From the NCBI GenBank assembly GCA_910575565.1, contig CAJTFL010000002.1, positions 186,001 to 250,000 of the forward strand: a stretch of DNA of 64,000 bases, in the 5' to 3' direction. The position numbers and the translations under genes are program-made. Positions 44,977-54,451 of this stretch are shown in pieces. Each line of letters begins with the position of its first letter. Within the stretch, counting starts at the first letter, position 1. The notes under the pieces are model-generated. The model had not been told where the DNA came from and ran no database searches. It saw only the letters and a list, made by a program, of their open reading frames with translations. Source of the stretch: Lachnospiraceae bacterium. Lineage in GTDB: Bacteria; Bacillota; Clostridia; Lachnospirales; Lachnospiraceae.

Positions 44977-46557
44977 TTAAATATTCAGCAGATCGCTGTA
45001 TACCTTCAGCGCCCCGTCCGTCTCATGGGCCAGGACCTTCTTCGCCAAAACCTTCCCCAGCTGTACCCCTTCCTGATCAAAGCTGTTCACGTTCCATACA
45101 AAGCCCTGGAACATTACCTTGTTCTCAAAATGGGACAGCAGCGCCCCCAGCGTCCTGGGATTTAATTGATCCCCGATAATGATGCTGGACGGGCGGCCTC
45201 CCGCAAAGTTCTTGTTCCGGTTCTCATCCTGCTTCCCACAGGCGAAAGCGACAATCTGAGCCGCCACATTGGCGCACAGCTTCTGCTGGCTGGTGCTGCC
45301 CTGGATCACCACATCCGTGCCGATCTGGCTGTCCCTAAACCCGATGAACTGCAGCGGCACGATGGATGTGCCCTGATGGAGCAGCTGATAGAAGGAATGC
45401 TGCCCGTTAGTTCCCGGCTCGCCAAAGATCACCGGGCCGGTCTGGTAATCCACCGGCTCGCCGAAACGGTTCACCGACTTGCCGTTGGATTCCATGTCCA
45501 GCTGCTGCAAGTGGGCCGGGAAACGGCTTAACGCCTGGGAATATGGAAGGACAGCCGTGGACGGGTAGTCCAGCACATTCCGCTCATAAACGCCAATCAA
45601 GGCATCCAGCATGGCCGGATTCTTAAAGATATCTTTATTTTTCGACAGCTTATCCTCCTTGGCTGCTCCTTCAAGGAATTGGGCAAATACTTCCGGCCCA
45701 AAAGCTAAGGACAGCACTACGCCGCCTACCGCAGAACTGGAAGAATACCGCCCGCCGATATAATCATCCATGAAAAAGGCGGCCAGGTAATCGTCGCTTT
45801 TTGCTAACGGGGAAGTTTCGCTGGTGACAGCCACCATATGGCGGGAAGGATTAAGCCCCGCTTTCGTTAAGGCATCCTTCACAAAGGACTCATTGGTCAG
45901 CGTCTCCAAGGTTGTCCCGGACTTGGATACCAGCACAAACAGGGAATGGGCCACGTCAATGGAATTTAACACTGCTGCCGCATCATCCGGATCCACGTTG
46001 CTGATAAACTTCGCCTCCATCTTAAACGTGCCCTGCTTTTTCGCCCATTGCTCCAACGCAAGGTAAATAGCCCGGGGGCCTAAGTCGCTTCCGCCAATGC
46101 CAATCTGCACTACCGTGGTAAACTTCTCCCCTGCTTCATTGGTGATCTGGCCAGCGTGCACCTTCCCGGCAAACTGGGCTGCCTTCTCCTGTACGCCCAC
46201 ATAAAAATCACGCTTATTCACGCCGTCCGCCACCACGTCTTCCCCAAGCTGCCCCCTGGTCAGATGGTGAAGCACCAGGCGCTTCTCACCGGTATTGATC
46301 ACTTCTCCGTTATAGAGGGCTTCAAATTTATCGGCAAGCTGCGCTTCCTGGGCAAGCTTTGCCAAGCCAGCCAGCACCTCATCATCCACCTGCTTTGCCG
46401 CATAATTGTAAACCATCCCCTCAGCCATGGGAACGCTGTACTTCTTTACCCTCTCTGCCCCGCTTTCCCCAGCCATCGCCTGAACCAGATCCACCGCTTC
46501 CGCCTTGGAAAGCTCCTGGATCGAGGCAAGGGTGTCCATATTGCTCCAGTTGATCAT
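44977..46557 (-). CDS. pgi: Glucose-6-phosphate isomerase
   Basis: Interconverts glucose 6-phosphate and fructose 6-phosphate. The 526-residue size is larger than the roughly 450-residue enzyme of Bacillus and Lactobacillus, and belongs to the long group. Signatures are LVSKSGTTLETL, GEPGTNGQHSFYQLLHQG with the catalytic Glu/His region and VNSFDQEGVQLGKVLAKKVL with the C-terminal Lys. AAGGAGG precedes the ATG. It is monocistronic with a good promoter (46596-46624) and a terminator. Confidence 0.95.
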   Translation of the reverse strand: MINWSNMDTLASIQELSKAEAVDLVQAMAGESGAERVKKYSVPMAEGMVYNYAAKQVDDEVLAGLAKLAQEAQLADKFEALYNGEVINTGEKRLVLHHLTRGQLGEDVVADGVNKRDFYVGVQEKAAQFAGKVHAGQITNEAGEKFTTVVQIGIGGSDLGPRAIYLALEQWAKKQGTFKMEAKFISNVDPDDAAAVLNSIDVAHSLFVLVSKSGTTLETLTNESFVKDALTKAGLNPSRHMVAVTSETSPLAKSDDYLAAFFMDDYIGGRYSSSSAVGGVVLSLAFGPEVFAQFLEGAAKEDKLSKNKDIFKNPAMLDALIGVYERNVLDYPSTAVLPYSQALSRFPAHLQQLDMESNGKSVNRFGEPVDYQTGPVIFGEPGTNGQHSFYQLLHQGTSIVPLQFIGFRDSQIGTDVVIQGSTSQQKLCANVAAQIVAFACGKQDENRNKNFAGGRPSSIIIGDQLNPRTLGALLSHFENKVMFQGFVWNVNSFDQEGVQLGKVLAKKVLAHETDGALKVYSDLLNI

Positions 46558-46595
46558 AATCCTGTCCTCCTTGATTTAATCTAACAGCTGGAATA

Positions 46596-46624
46596 ATTAT
46601 ACTCTTAATTCTGCCTTTGTTCAA
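46596..46624 (-). promoter_or_regulatory. SigA promoter of pgi
   Basis: TTGAAC, 17 bases and TATAAT on the minus strand, 39 bases upstream of the start codon. Confidence 0.75.
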
Positions 46625-46849
46625 GCATTTATCGGCAAAAATCATCTGGCTAAAATCATCTGGCATTTGTTTGCGAGCATTAAGGATGTTCATTTTACCT
46701 TGTCAGAAAAGTAATTCAGCCTTAATCGAAAGCACGGATTTTTAAGCCCAAAGCAAACGCAGAAAAACCCTCCCCCAGCTCTGTCTCCCGGTTCTATCCC
46801 CCCATCCCGCCCCATAAACTTATACTAATTCCCCTTTGTCGGAGTCTCC

Positions 46850-48490
46850 ATGAAGCAGACCTTCTTCTCCCTCTCCCCCAAAAAACGGGCCTTCCTGACC
46901 GGAACCCTTTTGCTCACCGGAACCGGCTTCCTCTGCCGGATCCTGGGTTTTTTTTACCGTATTTTCATGTCCAGAACCATCGGAGCGGAAGGACTTGGCA
47001 TCTATAACATGGTTCATCCGGTGTTTGGCATCTGCTTTGCCTTATGCGCCGGTTCCATCCAGACCGCCCTCTCCCAGTATGTGGCCGCCAACCAAAAAAA
47101 AGGCCGTGCCGTCTTTCGCACCGGCCTGCTTATCTCCCTGTCCTTATCCCTGCTCCTGGCTGCCGGAATCTGCAAAGCCTCCTCCTTTATCGCCACATAC
47201 CTTCTCCTAGAGCCCCGCTGCCAGCCATATCTGCTGATCATGGCTCTGTCCGTCCCCTTTGCCGCCCTTCATGCCTGCATTAACGGTTATTATTACGGGA
47301 TGCAGAAGTCCCACGTCCCCGCCTTTTCCCAAGTTGCCGAACAGGTTGTCCGTATGGGGGCGGTTTTTGGAATCGTGCAGCTCCTGCAGCAAAACGGAAG
47401 GGAAATCACCGTATCCCTGGCCGTCTACGGCCACTTAATCGGGGAAATGGCTTCCGCCGCATTCACCTTTATCTGCCTGATCCTCTTTCCCCCGGCCAAA
47501 ACCCGGATGGCAGAGACGCCCGGGCAAGCGCCCGGCAGCAAATCTCCGGGGAAAAATGCCGCCAAAGCCGCAAATTCTGACGCAGCGGCCAAGCCCGGCA
47601 CGGCGATCACCGTGCCGTCCCATCCCCTGGGCTTTGCCCTCCCCCTTCTTGCCCTTGCCCTTCCCTTAATGGGAAACCGGCTGGTGCTTAACCTTTTAGC
47701 CAGCGCCGAGGCCATCTGGATCCCCAACCGCCTAACCGCCTACGGGTTAAGCGTCAGCGATGCATTTTCCGTCTATGGGGTGCTCACGGGGATGGCTCTG
47801 CCCTTTATTATGTTCCCCTCCGCCATTACCAATTCCATGGCGGTGCTTCTTCTGCCCTCTGTCGCCCAGGCCCAGGCGGAAGGCAAGCGAAACCAAATTT
47901 CCGCCACCATCTCCATGGCCCTGCGCTACAGCCTGTACATGGGGATTCTGTGCACCGGGCTTTTCTGCCTGTATGGCTTTAACCTGGGAAGCAGCGTATT
48001 TCAAAGCCCCTCCGCCGGAGCCTACATCCGCATCCTGGGCTGGCTCTGCCCCTTTATGTATTTGGCGACCACCCTTGGCAGCATCCTAAACGGCCTTGGA
48101 AAAACCTCGGCGACCTTTTTGCAAAATGTCTGCGCCCTCTGCCTGCGCTTAGTCTTCGTCCTGGCGGGCATCCCTGTCCTGGGCATGAAAGCCTACCTGT
48201 GGGGAATCCTAGCCAGCGAAATGTTTCTGGCCTTCTGGCATATGGCAACCCTGCGCCGCCTGGCCTCTTTTACCTGGAATGCTGCCGATATGGTGGGAAA
48301 ACCCATTATCGTCCTGTTTCTTGGGATCTGGCTCAACCAAAAGCTCTGGCTGCTTTTCATGACTTTCCTTCCTTCTGCTTTAGAACCCGGAGCCGCCTGG
48401 TCCTTTTTGGGCACGGCAATGAAAATCCTTACCCTCTGCGGGCTGTACGGAAGCGGACTGCTGATCTGCCATTTTCTAGGCAGAGAATAG
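46850..48490 (+). CDS. Oligosaccharide flippase family protein (SpoVB/MurJ-like)
   Basis: A 546-residue polytopic membrane protein with about 14 predicted TM helices. The N-terminal TGFLCRILGFFYRIFMSRTIGAEGLG is typical for polysaccharide/lipid II flippases of the SpoVB/MurJ group. A hydrophilic loop of about 35 residues (near 220-255, rich in Ala, Lys, Pro) splits the two halves and is longer than usual. It may flip lipid-linked glycan for peptidoglycan or spore cortex. It stands apart from any wall-synthesis operon. Confidence 0.85.
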   Translation: MKQTFFSLSPKKRAFLTGTLLLTGTGFLCRILGFFYRIFMSRTIGAEGLGIYNMVHPVFGICFALCAGSIQTALSQYVAANQKKGRAVFRTGLLISLSLSLLLAAGICKASSFIATYLLLEPRCQPYLLIMALSVPFAALHACINGYYYGMQKSHVPAFSQVAEQVVRMGAVFGIVQLLQQNGREITVSLAVYGHLIGEMASAAFTFICLILFPPAKTRMAETPGQAPGSKSPGKNAAKAANSDAAAKPGTAITVPSHPLGFALPLLALALPLMGNRLVLNLLASAEAIWIPNRLTAYGLSVSDAFSVYGVLTGMALPFIMFPSAITNSMAVLLLPSVAQAQAEGKRNQISATISMALRYSLYMGILCTGLFCLYGFNLGSSVFQSPSAGAYIRILGWLCPFMYLATTLGSILNGLGKTSATFLQNVCALCLRLVFVLAGIPVLGMKAYLWGILASEMFLAFWHMATLRRLASFTWNAADMVGKPIIVLFLGIWLNQKLWLLFMTFLPSALEPGAAWSFLGTAMKILTLCGLYGSGLLICHFLGRE

Positions 48491-48512
48491 GCAATAGCCG
48501 ATTCTCTTATAC

Positions 48513-48541
48513 TTGATTTTATTGTAATATTGCTTTAAAAT
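48513..48541 (+). promoter_or_regulatory. SigA promoter of the three-gene signalling operon
   Basis: TTGATT, 17 bases and TAAAAT, about 55 bases ahead of the receiver gene. Confidence 0.6.
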
Positions 48542-48595
48542 AATTTCCATAGGGGTTTAAAAAGACCCAAGAACATATTGAGGAGGCAGATTGCA

Positions 48596-48958
48596 ATGAG
48601 AAAACGAATTTTAGTGGTGGATGATGACGCAATGAACTTAAAAAGAACCCGGATGATTCTGGAGAAGCATTATAATGTACTTCTTGCGGAATCGGGAAGG
48701 GAAGCGCTGGAAAAGACTAAATACGAGAAAATAGACCTGATTCTTTTAGACATTGCAATGCCCATGATGGATGGGCTGGAAACCTTTAAGAGGATGAAGG
48801 AATCTAATGTGGAGATTCCCGTGATTTTCCTGACGGCTTCAGGCTATGAGGACGATGTACGGACAGCTATCAGCCTGGGAGCCGTGAACTACTTAAAGAA
48901 ACCTTTTTTTCCAGACGAACTATTGAAACGTGTTGCTATGGGGCTTGAGAAAGAATGA
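48596..48958 (+). CDS. Stand-alone response-regulator receiver (CheY-like)
   Basis: A single REC domain of 120 residues with no output domain. The ATG at 48596 follows GAGGAGG. The acidic pair is in VVDDD, the phospho-acceptor in LILLDIAMPMMDG, the Thr in FLTASG and the Lys in YLKKPFF. It overlaps the next kinase gene by 4 bases (ATGA), so the two proteins are made together. With no DNA-binding domain it must act through a partner or as a phosphate shuttle in the relay. Confidence 0.92.
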   Translation: MRKRILVVDDDAMNLKRTRMILEKHYNVLLAESGREALEKTKYEKIDLILLDIAMPMMDGLETFKRMKESNVEIPVIFLTASGYEDDVRTAISLGAVNYLKKPFFPDELLKRVAMGLEKE

Positions 48959-51726
48959 GAACAAAAGGACAGACCAGTATACATTTACTTCTGGCCAGCA
49001 TCGTTACCATCGTTGGCATTATGCTGATTCTCCTGACGCTGGCGATGGCATGGGAGCCATGGATGGTTCCGGTGATTCTGATTGGAAATACCCTTGTGTG
49101 GATTTTTCATATCACAAGGACTGGCTCAGAAACATTTTATGAAAATTTGTGCGTCGGATTGTTAATGGTTGGTTTTTTCTTCTTTGGCGTACATAAAGAG
49201 ATTCTTTTTGATATTCCTGCGATTGCCTGTATGCTGATTCTTGTTTTTTCTATGTTCGATAAAAAGCGGCTGCTGTATATGACCGTTGCCCTGTATTTGC
49301 TGCTATTGCTGTATCATGTTTTCCTGCTGCATACGATCACAAGGGCGATGCATCCGCAGGATGGGATACGCCTGGGATTTGGTTCCTCGGTAGTGGCAGG
49401 AGCCATGGCAATCGCCATTTACCGGATTAAGCGCAGGCTGACATCACGAAAGAAGTACGATCAAACCTTAATCGAATTAGAAAAATCAGGGAAACAAAAC
49501 GCAGAGTTTTTGTCCAATGTATCCCATGAACTCAGGACTCCCATCAATATGGTGCTTGGGATCAGCGAAGTGATTTTGGAAAAGGATATTTCCCCTGCGG
49601 TTCGGGCAGATATCGAGTCGATAAAGTTAGCAGGCAAGCGTTTGTCTAATCAGATTAACAATATGTTGGATTATACGGAGATTGTGGAGGGGACATTGAC
49701 CCCATCGAAAGAGCCTTACACGATCACGTCGATCCTTAATGATATCATTACCATGACCGCCATGCAAAGCAGCAAGCATCAGCTGGAGATGGTCTTTGAT
49801 CTTGCGCCCAGAGTGCCGGCAGTTTTGCTGGGGGATGCGGAAAAAATTTCCCATGTCCTAAAGATTATCCTGGAAAATTCCATTAAGTTTACCGAGGAAG
49901 GCGGGATTTACGTCTATATTGATTTCCGCCAGGAAAATTACGGGGCTAATCTGCTTATCAATATCGATGATACGGGAATTGGCATGACGAATGACCAGAT
50001 TACGCAGATGTGCGATGATTTTTACCAGGCGGATTCCGGAAGCAGCCGTTTTGCCGGAGGGCTGGGGCTGGGCCTTCCCATCGCCCGCGGGCTTCTCCAT
50101 GCCATGGGGGGATTTATTAATTTTGAAAGCAATGAACAGCAGGGGCTTCAGGTTCATATTACCATCCCCCAGGGGGTGGAGAATGCCTCACCGGTGATTT
50201 CCATCCACGATCCGCTGCAGCTTAGCATTGCCTGCTATTTCCGGCCGGAGAAATACAGCAGCGACAAGGTAAGAAGCTATTACGACCGTATGATCCTGCA
50301 CATGATGGAGGGGCTCTCCCTTCAGGGCTATCAGGTTCATAATTTTGAAAGCCTGTTAAAACTGATGAATAACCGCCATCTGACCCATGTGTTTATCGCC
50401 CAGGCGGAATATCTGGAAAACCAGGACTATTATGAGGAACTGGCGGAAACCCTTAAGGTGGTGGTGATTGCAGAAAGAGAATTTATGCTGAGCCGAAGCA
50501 GCAGGCTTCTGGTCATTCACAAGCCGTTTTTCGTCCTTTCGGTGGTAAACCTCCTTAACGGTGAGGTGAAAGAAAACGGATTCGGCGAGGCGCAGGCTGC
50601 AGGACGCAAACCGTTTTTGTACGACAACGTCCGAGTTCTGGCCGTCGATGACGAAGAGATGAACCTTAAGGTAGCCAAGGGCGTTTTAGGCAGCTACAAT
50701 ATCCAGGTAGATACCTGCCTTAGCGGCAAGGAGGCCATCGAGCGCTGTGCAACCACGGCTTACGATATTATTTTCCTTGATCATATGATGCCAGGATTTG
50801 ACGGGATAGAGACATTGAAACATATCCGTGAGATGAATAACGGAATGTATCAGGATCTTCCTGTGGTTGCCCTGACGGCCAATACCATCAGCGGCGCCAG
50901 GGAAATGTTTAAGAATGAAGGCTTTACGGAATTTATCCCGAAGCCCATTGAACGGGCCGTTCTGGAACGTGTGCTGCGCAAGGTGCTGCCAATGGGGAAG
51001 GTGCAGAATGACGAGACGGCCGCCCTTTCCCAAGACTTGCCGGAAAACAGGGAAGAAACGCCGCCGGAAGAATCCCCCTTAGATAAGGAAGCTTCCAAAG
51101 ATACCGCGCCAAGGAAGAAACTGGTGAAAAAAGCCCGGCTGAAAAAGAAAGCCTTGCGAAAAAATGTACAGGGAAAATCCAAAAGGGAAGAAGCGGTCAG
51201 AAAGACGGAAGAAACATCCGGAAATAAAGAGGCTGTTAAGGCCTCTGTGCCAGATAAGGATAATCAGGATACTGGCCGGACAGGCATGGCAGAAGAACCT
51301 GCGCCAAAGAAAAACACGATGGTGCAGGATGCCCCGGAAGAATACACGGCAGACAAGGCGGAGAATGGGAAACCCCATTATGAAGCCCTGGCCAAAATCG
51401 GCGTAAATGTAAGCCTTGGACTGGAATACTGCTGCGGGGAAGATGATTTTTATACGGAAATGCTGAGTATGTTTTGCTCTCAGGCTGCAGAGAAGAAAGC
51501 GGAAATTATTTCTCTCTATGAAATTGCGAATTGGGCTGATTATACGGTTAAGGTTCATGCATTAAAAAGCACGTCGCTGACGATTGGTGCAGAACGGCTT
51601 GCGGAGCAGGCAAAACTGTTAGAACAGGCCGGAAAACAAGGAAATATGGAATATATCCGACATAGCCACCACGAATTACTGCGCCTGTACGATGAGGTCT
51701 GCAAGACGATCAAACAAATATTATAG
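48955..51726 (+). CDS. Hybrid sensor histidine kinase with receiver and Hpt domain
   Basis: A 923-residue membrane kinase. Order: five to six TM helices (residues 1-165), HisKA with phospho-His191 in VSHELRTP, HATPase_c (N box KIILENSIKF, G1 DDTGIGM, G2 GGLGLGLPI), a degenerate receiver-like region without phospho-acceptor (about 420-545), a full receiver with Asp609 in FLDHMMPG, a linker of about 120 charged residues and a C-terminal Hpt domain with His868 in VHALKSTS. It can therefore run a full His-Asp-His relay; the final Asp is presumably that of the stand-alone receiver encoded upstream. There is no extracellular sensor domain. Confidence 0.92.
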   Translation: MRTKGQTSIHLLLASIVTIVGIMLILLTLAMAWEPWMVPVILIGNTLVWIFHITRTGSETFYENLCVGLLMVGFFFFGVHKEILFDIPAIACMLILVFSMFDKKRLLYMTVALYLLLLLYHVFLLHTITRAMHPQDGIRLGFGSSVVAGAMAIAIYRIKRRLTSRKKYDQTLIELEKSGKQNAEFLSNVSHELRTPINMVLGISEVILEKDISPAVRADIESIKLAGKRLSNQINNMLDYTEIVEGTLTPSKEPYTITSILNDIITMTAMQSSKHQLEMVFDLAPRVPAVLLGDAEKISHVLKIILENSIKFTEEGGIYVYIDFRQENYGANLLINIDDTGIGMTNDQITQMCDDFYQADSGSSRFAGGLGLGLPIARGLLHAMGGFINFESNEQQGLQVHITIPQGVENASPVISIHDPLQLSIACYFRPEKYSSDKVRSYYDRMILHMMEGLSLQGYQVHNFESLLKLMNNRHLTHVFIAQAEYLENQDYYEELAETLKVVVIAEREFMLSRSSRLLVIHKPFFVLSVVNLLNGEVKENGFGEAQAAGRKPFLYDNVRVLAVDDEEMNLKVAKGVLGSYNIQVDTCLSGKEAIERCATTAYDIIFLDHMMPGFDGIETLKHIREMNNGMYQDLPVVALTANTISGAREMFKNEGFTEFIPKPIERAVLERVLRKVLPMGKVQNDETAALSQDLPENREETPPEESPLDKEASKDTAPRKKLVKKARLKKKALRKNVQGKSKREEAVRKTEETSGNKEAVKASVPDKDNQDTGRTGMAEEPAPKKNTMVQDAPEEYTADKAENGKPHYEALAKIGVNVSLGLEYCCGEDDFYTEMLSMFCSQAAEKKAEIISLYEIANWADYTVKVHALKSTSLTIGAERLAEQAKLLEQAGKQGNMEYIRHSHHELLRLYDEVCKTIKQIL

Positions 51727-51754
51727 AGTACGCAATAAAGACAGGAGGATATGC

Positions 51755-54448
51755 GTGGTGTTGGAAAAGTGGTTTCAATTAATTTTTGACCATAAGGTCA
51801 GCTTGAGGGAACGTATGTTCCGTGTAGCTACCGGGATCAGCATGGTTGCCATGACCTTAACCTTGATCATGGGAAGGAACAAGGTCAATTTGATGCTCCT
51901 GGCCGCAAGCCTTATCCTGATGGTGGTGATTGTAAAGTTCAGCATCCGGAAAGAATGTATCGATACCGGGGCAACGGCGATTGCCATCCTGCAGTTTCTG
52001 CTTTTTCCCATAAGCTTTTTTACCGCAGGCGGGTTTTACAGCGGACTGCCCCAGTGGTTTGTTATCTGCTTTATCTATATCAGCATCACTCTGGAGGGAA
52101 GGCGTAAGTTTGTCTTTTACTTTTTGTGGATGCTGGAAACACTGGTTTGCTATTATGTTGCTTTTTATTATCCCCAATATGTGACCCAGAATACACCGGG
52201 ACATTATTTTTTCTGTTCCGCAGCTTCCATTATTTTGGTGGGGCTGCTGACCAGCATTCTTTTGATGCTGTTAAACCGGCTTTATGAAAAGGAAAATGAA
52301 CTTTCCAGGCGGCAGAAAAAGGAGATTGAGGAGTTAAACAAGGCGGAGAATAACTTTTTCTCCAGCATGAGCCACGAGATCCGCACGCCCATTAATACGA
52401 TTATCGGGTTAAATGAATTTATCCTGCGGGGGGATATTCCTGAAGATGTGGCGGAAAATGCCAGAAATATCCAGAATGCCAGCAAGATGCTGCTGACCCT
52501 GATTAACGATATTTTGGATCTGTCCAAAATCAAATCGAAAAAAATGGAAATCGTCAACGTTTCCTATGAAACCGGTGCATTGTTTTCGGAAATTGTCAAT
52601 ATGATTTGGATTAAGGCCAGGGAAAAAGGGCTGGAGTTCAAGCTTCATGTAGATTCTTCGATCCCAAGTATGCTTTGCGGCGATGAGGTGCGCATTAAGC
52701 AGATTTTGATTAATCTTTTAAACAATGCGGTAAAGTATACCAGCGAGGGGGTTATCACCCTTTCCGCCCGCTGTGAACGGCTGAACTTAAATCGGGTACG
52801 GGTCTGGTTTTCCGTCCAGGATACGGGGCAGGGAGTGAAAAAAGAAAACATTCCCTATATTTTCAATGCGTTTAAGCGGGTCGATGAAGAGAAAAACCGC
52901 CATATCGAAGGTACGGGCCTGGGGCTTAGCATCGTCCATCAGTTAGTGGAACTGATGGGCGGGGAAATCAGCGTCAACAGCGTCTATACCAAGGGATCTA
53001 CCTTCGTCGTAAGGCTTGAGCAGGATATTGTGGATGATAAAGAGCTGGGGAAATTTACCTTGGATTCCCATGTAAGATGCCGCTCAGGGGAGCAGTACCG
53101 GCAGAGTTTTGAAGCGCCGGATGCCCATATCCTGGTTGTGGATGACAATGACATGAATTTGATGGTGGTAAAAAAGCTGCTTTCCGCCACAAAGATTCAC
53201 CTGGATACCGCACTAAGCGGCGCCGAGTGCCTGCGGCTCACGCAGATCCAGCATTATGACGCGATTTTGATGGATCACCTGATGCCGGAGATGAACGGGA
53301 TACAGTGCCTTCATGCACTGCGGACGCAGCCGGGAGGATTATGCCAGGATGTTCCGGTAATCGCCCTTACCGCCAATGCAGGAAGCGACAGCCAGTCCCT
53401 TTACCGGAAGGAAGGCTTCAGCGGCTATCTGGCAAAACCGGTGAGCGGCGCCCTGCTGGAAGCTGCCATTTTAAATATCCTGCCCAAGGAACTGGTTAAG
53501 CTCAGTGAGGAAGCCAGTTCCCTGGAGGCAAACAAGGATATCCTAATCTTCGAGCAGACCCAGAGAACCTTCCTTATGGTGACGACAGACAGTGTGTGCG
53601 ATCTTCCCGAGCCCCTGAAAAAAGAATTTGGGATTAAGGTGTGTCCTTACTATATCTGTACCGAACAAGGACGCTTCTTGGATGAGACGGAGTTAAAGGC
53701 AGACGAGCTGCTGTCCTATATGGCGACAGGAAAGGAAGGCTATTCCCAGCCGCCAAGCGTTGCGGACTATGAGCACTTTTTCGCTGAACGGCTGACGGAA
53801 GCACAGAATGTAATTCATATTACCATGGCAAAATACGCCAGCCAGGGCTATGACAATGCGGTGGAAGCGGCCAAATCCTTTGAAAACGTTACCATACTGG
53901 ATTCGGGCCATCTCTCCAGCAGCCTGGGGCTGATTGTCCTCCATGCGGCGTTTATGGCAGAAAACCATGCTGCGAAAGAGGATATCATCAGTACCGTGAA
54001 ATCCCTGAAACGTTACGTTTCATCCGCTTTTATCATCAACAGCACGCATCAGATGTGCCAGGCAGGAAAGCTGGCAAAAAGGGTGCAGGTGCTTTGCGAT
54101 GCCCTGCTGCTGCATCCCATTATCCTGCTTAGAAACAGCCGGATGGTGGTGGGCGGAATGGGGATGGGAAGCTTTGCCCATGTGGCGAAAGCCTATATCC
54201 GGAAGGTGCTTACCAATACAGGAAATATTGACCGGCGGATATTGTTCATTACCTATGCCGGGATGGAGGCAGAAAGCGTCCGGTACATTTTGGATGTGGT
54301 ACAGCAGTACTGCCCCTTTGAGCGGGTCTATATCCAAAAAGCTTCCGCCGCCATTGCCAGCAACTGCGGCCCGGGTTCTTTTGGGCTGCTGTTTATGAAA
54401 AAAAATGACGCGCTGATTTCTTTTTCGGAAATAGTCAGGCACGGATAG
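51755..54448 (+). CDS. Hybrid sensor histidine kinase fused to a DegV-like domain
   Basis: About 897 residues from the GTG at 51755, which follows AGGAGG by 6 bases; the frame is open from 51692. Order: TM region (to about 185), HisKA with His207 in MSHEIRTP, HATPase_c with G1 QDTGQGV and G2 EGTGLGLSI, receiver with Asp507 in LMDHLMPE, and a DegV-like C-terminus from about residue 607. The last 280 residues show TTDSVCDLPEPLKKEFGI, YSQPPSVADYEHFF, ILDSGHLSSSLGLIVLHAA, HPIILL and NCGPGSFGLLF, in the order of the DegV (EDD) fatty-acid-binding fold. The usual DegV SS-LSGT segment is MAKYASQGY here, so the ligand site is altered. Confidence 0.88.
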   Translation: MVLEKWFQLIFDHKVSLRERMFRVATGISMVAMTLTLIMGRNKVNLMLLAASLILMVVIVKFSIRKECIDTGATAIAILQFLLFPISFFTAGGFYSGLPQWFVICFIYISITLEGRRKFVFYFLWMLETLVCYYVAFYYPQYVTQNTPGHYFFCSAASIILVGLLTSILLMLLNRLYEKENELSRRQKKEIEELNKAENNFFSSMSHEIRTPINTIIGLNEFILRGDIPEDVAENARNIQNASKMLLTLINDILDLSKIKSKKMEIVNVSYETGALFSEIVNMIWIKAREKGLEFKLHVDSSIPSMLCGDEVRIKQILINLLNNAVKYTSEGVITLSARCERLNLNRVRVWFSVQDTGQGVKKENIPYIFNAFKRVDEEKNRHIEGTGLGLSIVHQLVELMGGEISVNSVYTKGSTFVVRLEQDIVDDKELGKFTLDSHVRCRSGEQYRQSFEAPDAHILVVDDNDMNLMVVKKLLSATKIHLDTALSGAECLRLTQIQHYDAILMDHLMPEMNGIQCLHALRTQPGGLCQDVPVIALTANAGSDSQSLYRKEGFSGYLAKPVSGALLEAAILNILPKELVKLSEEASSLEANKDILIFEQTQRTFLMVTTDSVCDLPEPLKKEFGIKVCPYYICTEQGRFLDETELKADELLSYMATGKEGYSQPPSVADYEHFFAERLTEAQNVIHITMAKYASQGYDNAVEAAKSFENVTILDSGHLSSSLGLIVLHAAFMAENHAAKEDIISTVKSLKRYVSSAFIINSTHQMCQAGKLAKRVQVLCDALLLHPIILLRNSRMVVGGMGMGSFAHVAKAYIRKVLTNTGNIDRRILFITYAGMEAESVRYILDVVQQYCPFERVYIQKASAAIASNCGPGSFGLLFMKKNDALISFSEIVRHG

Positions 54449-54451
54449 CCC

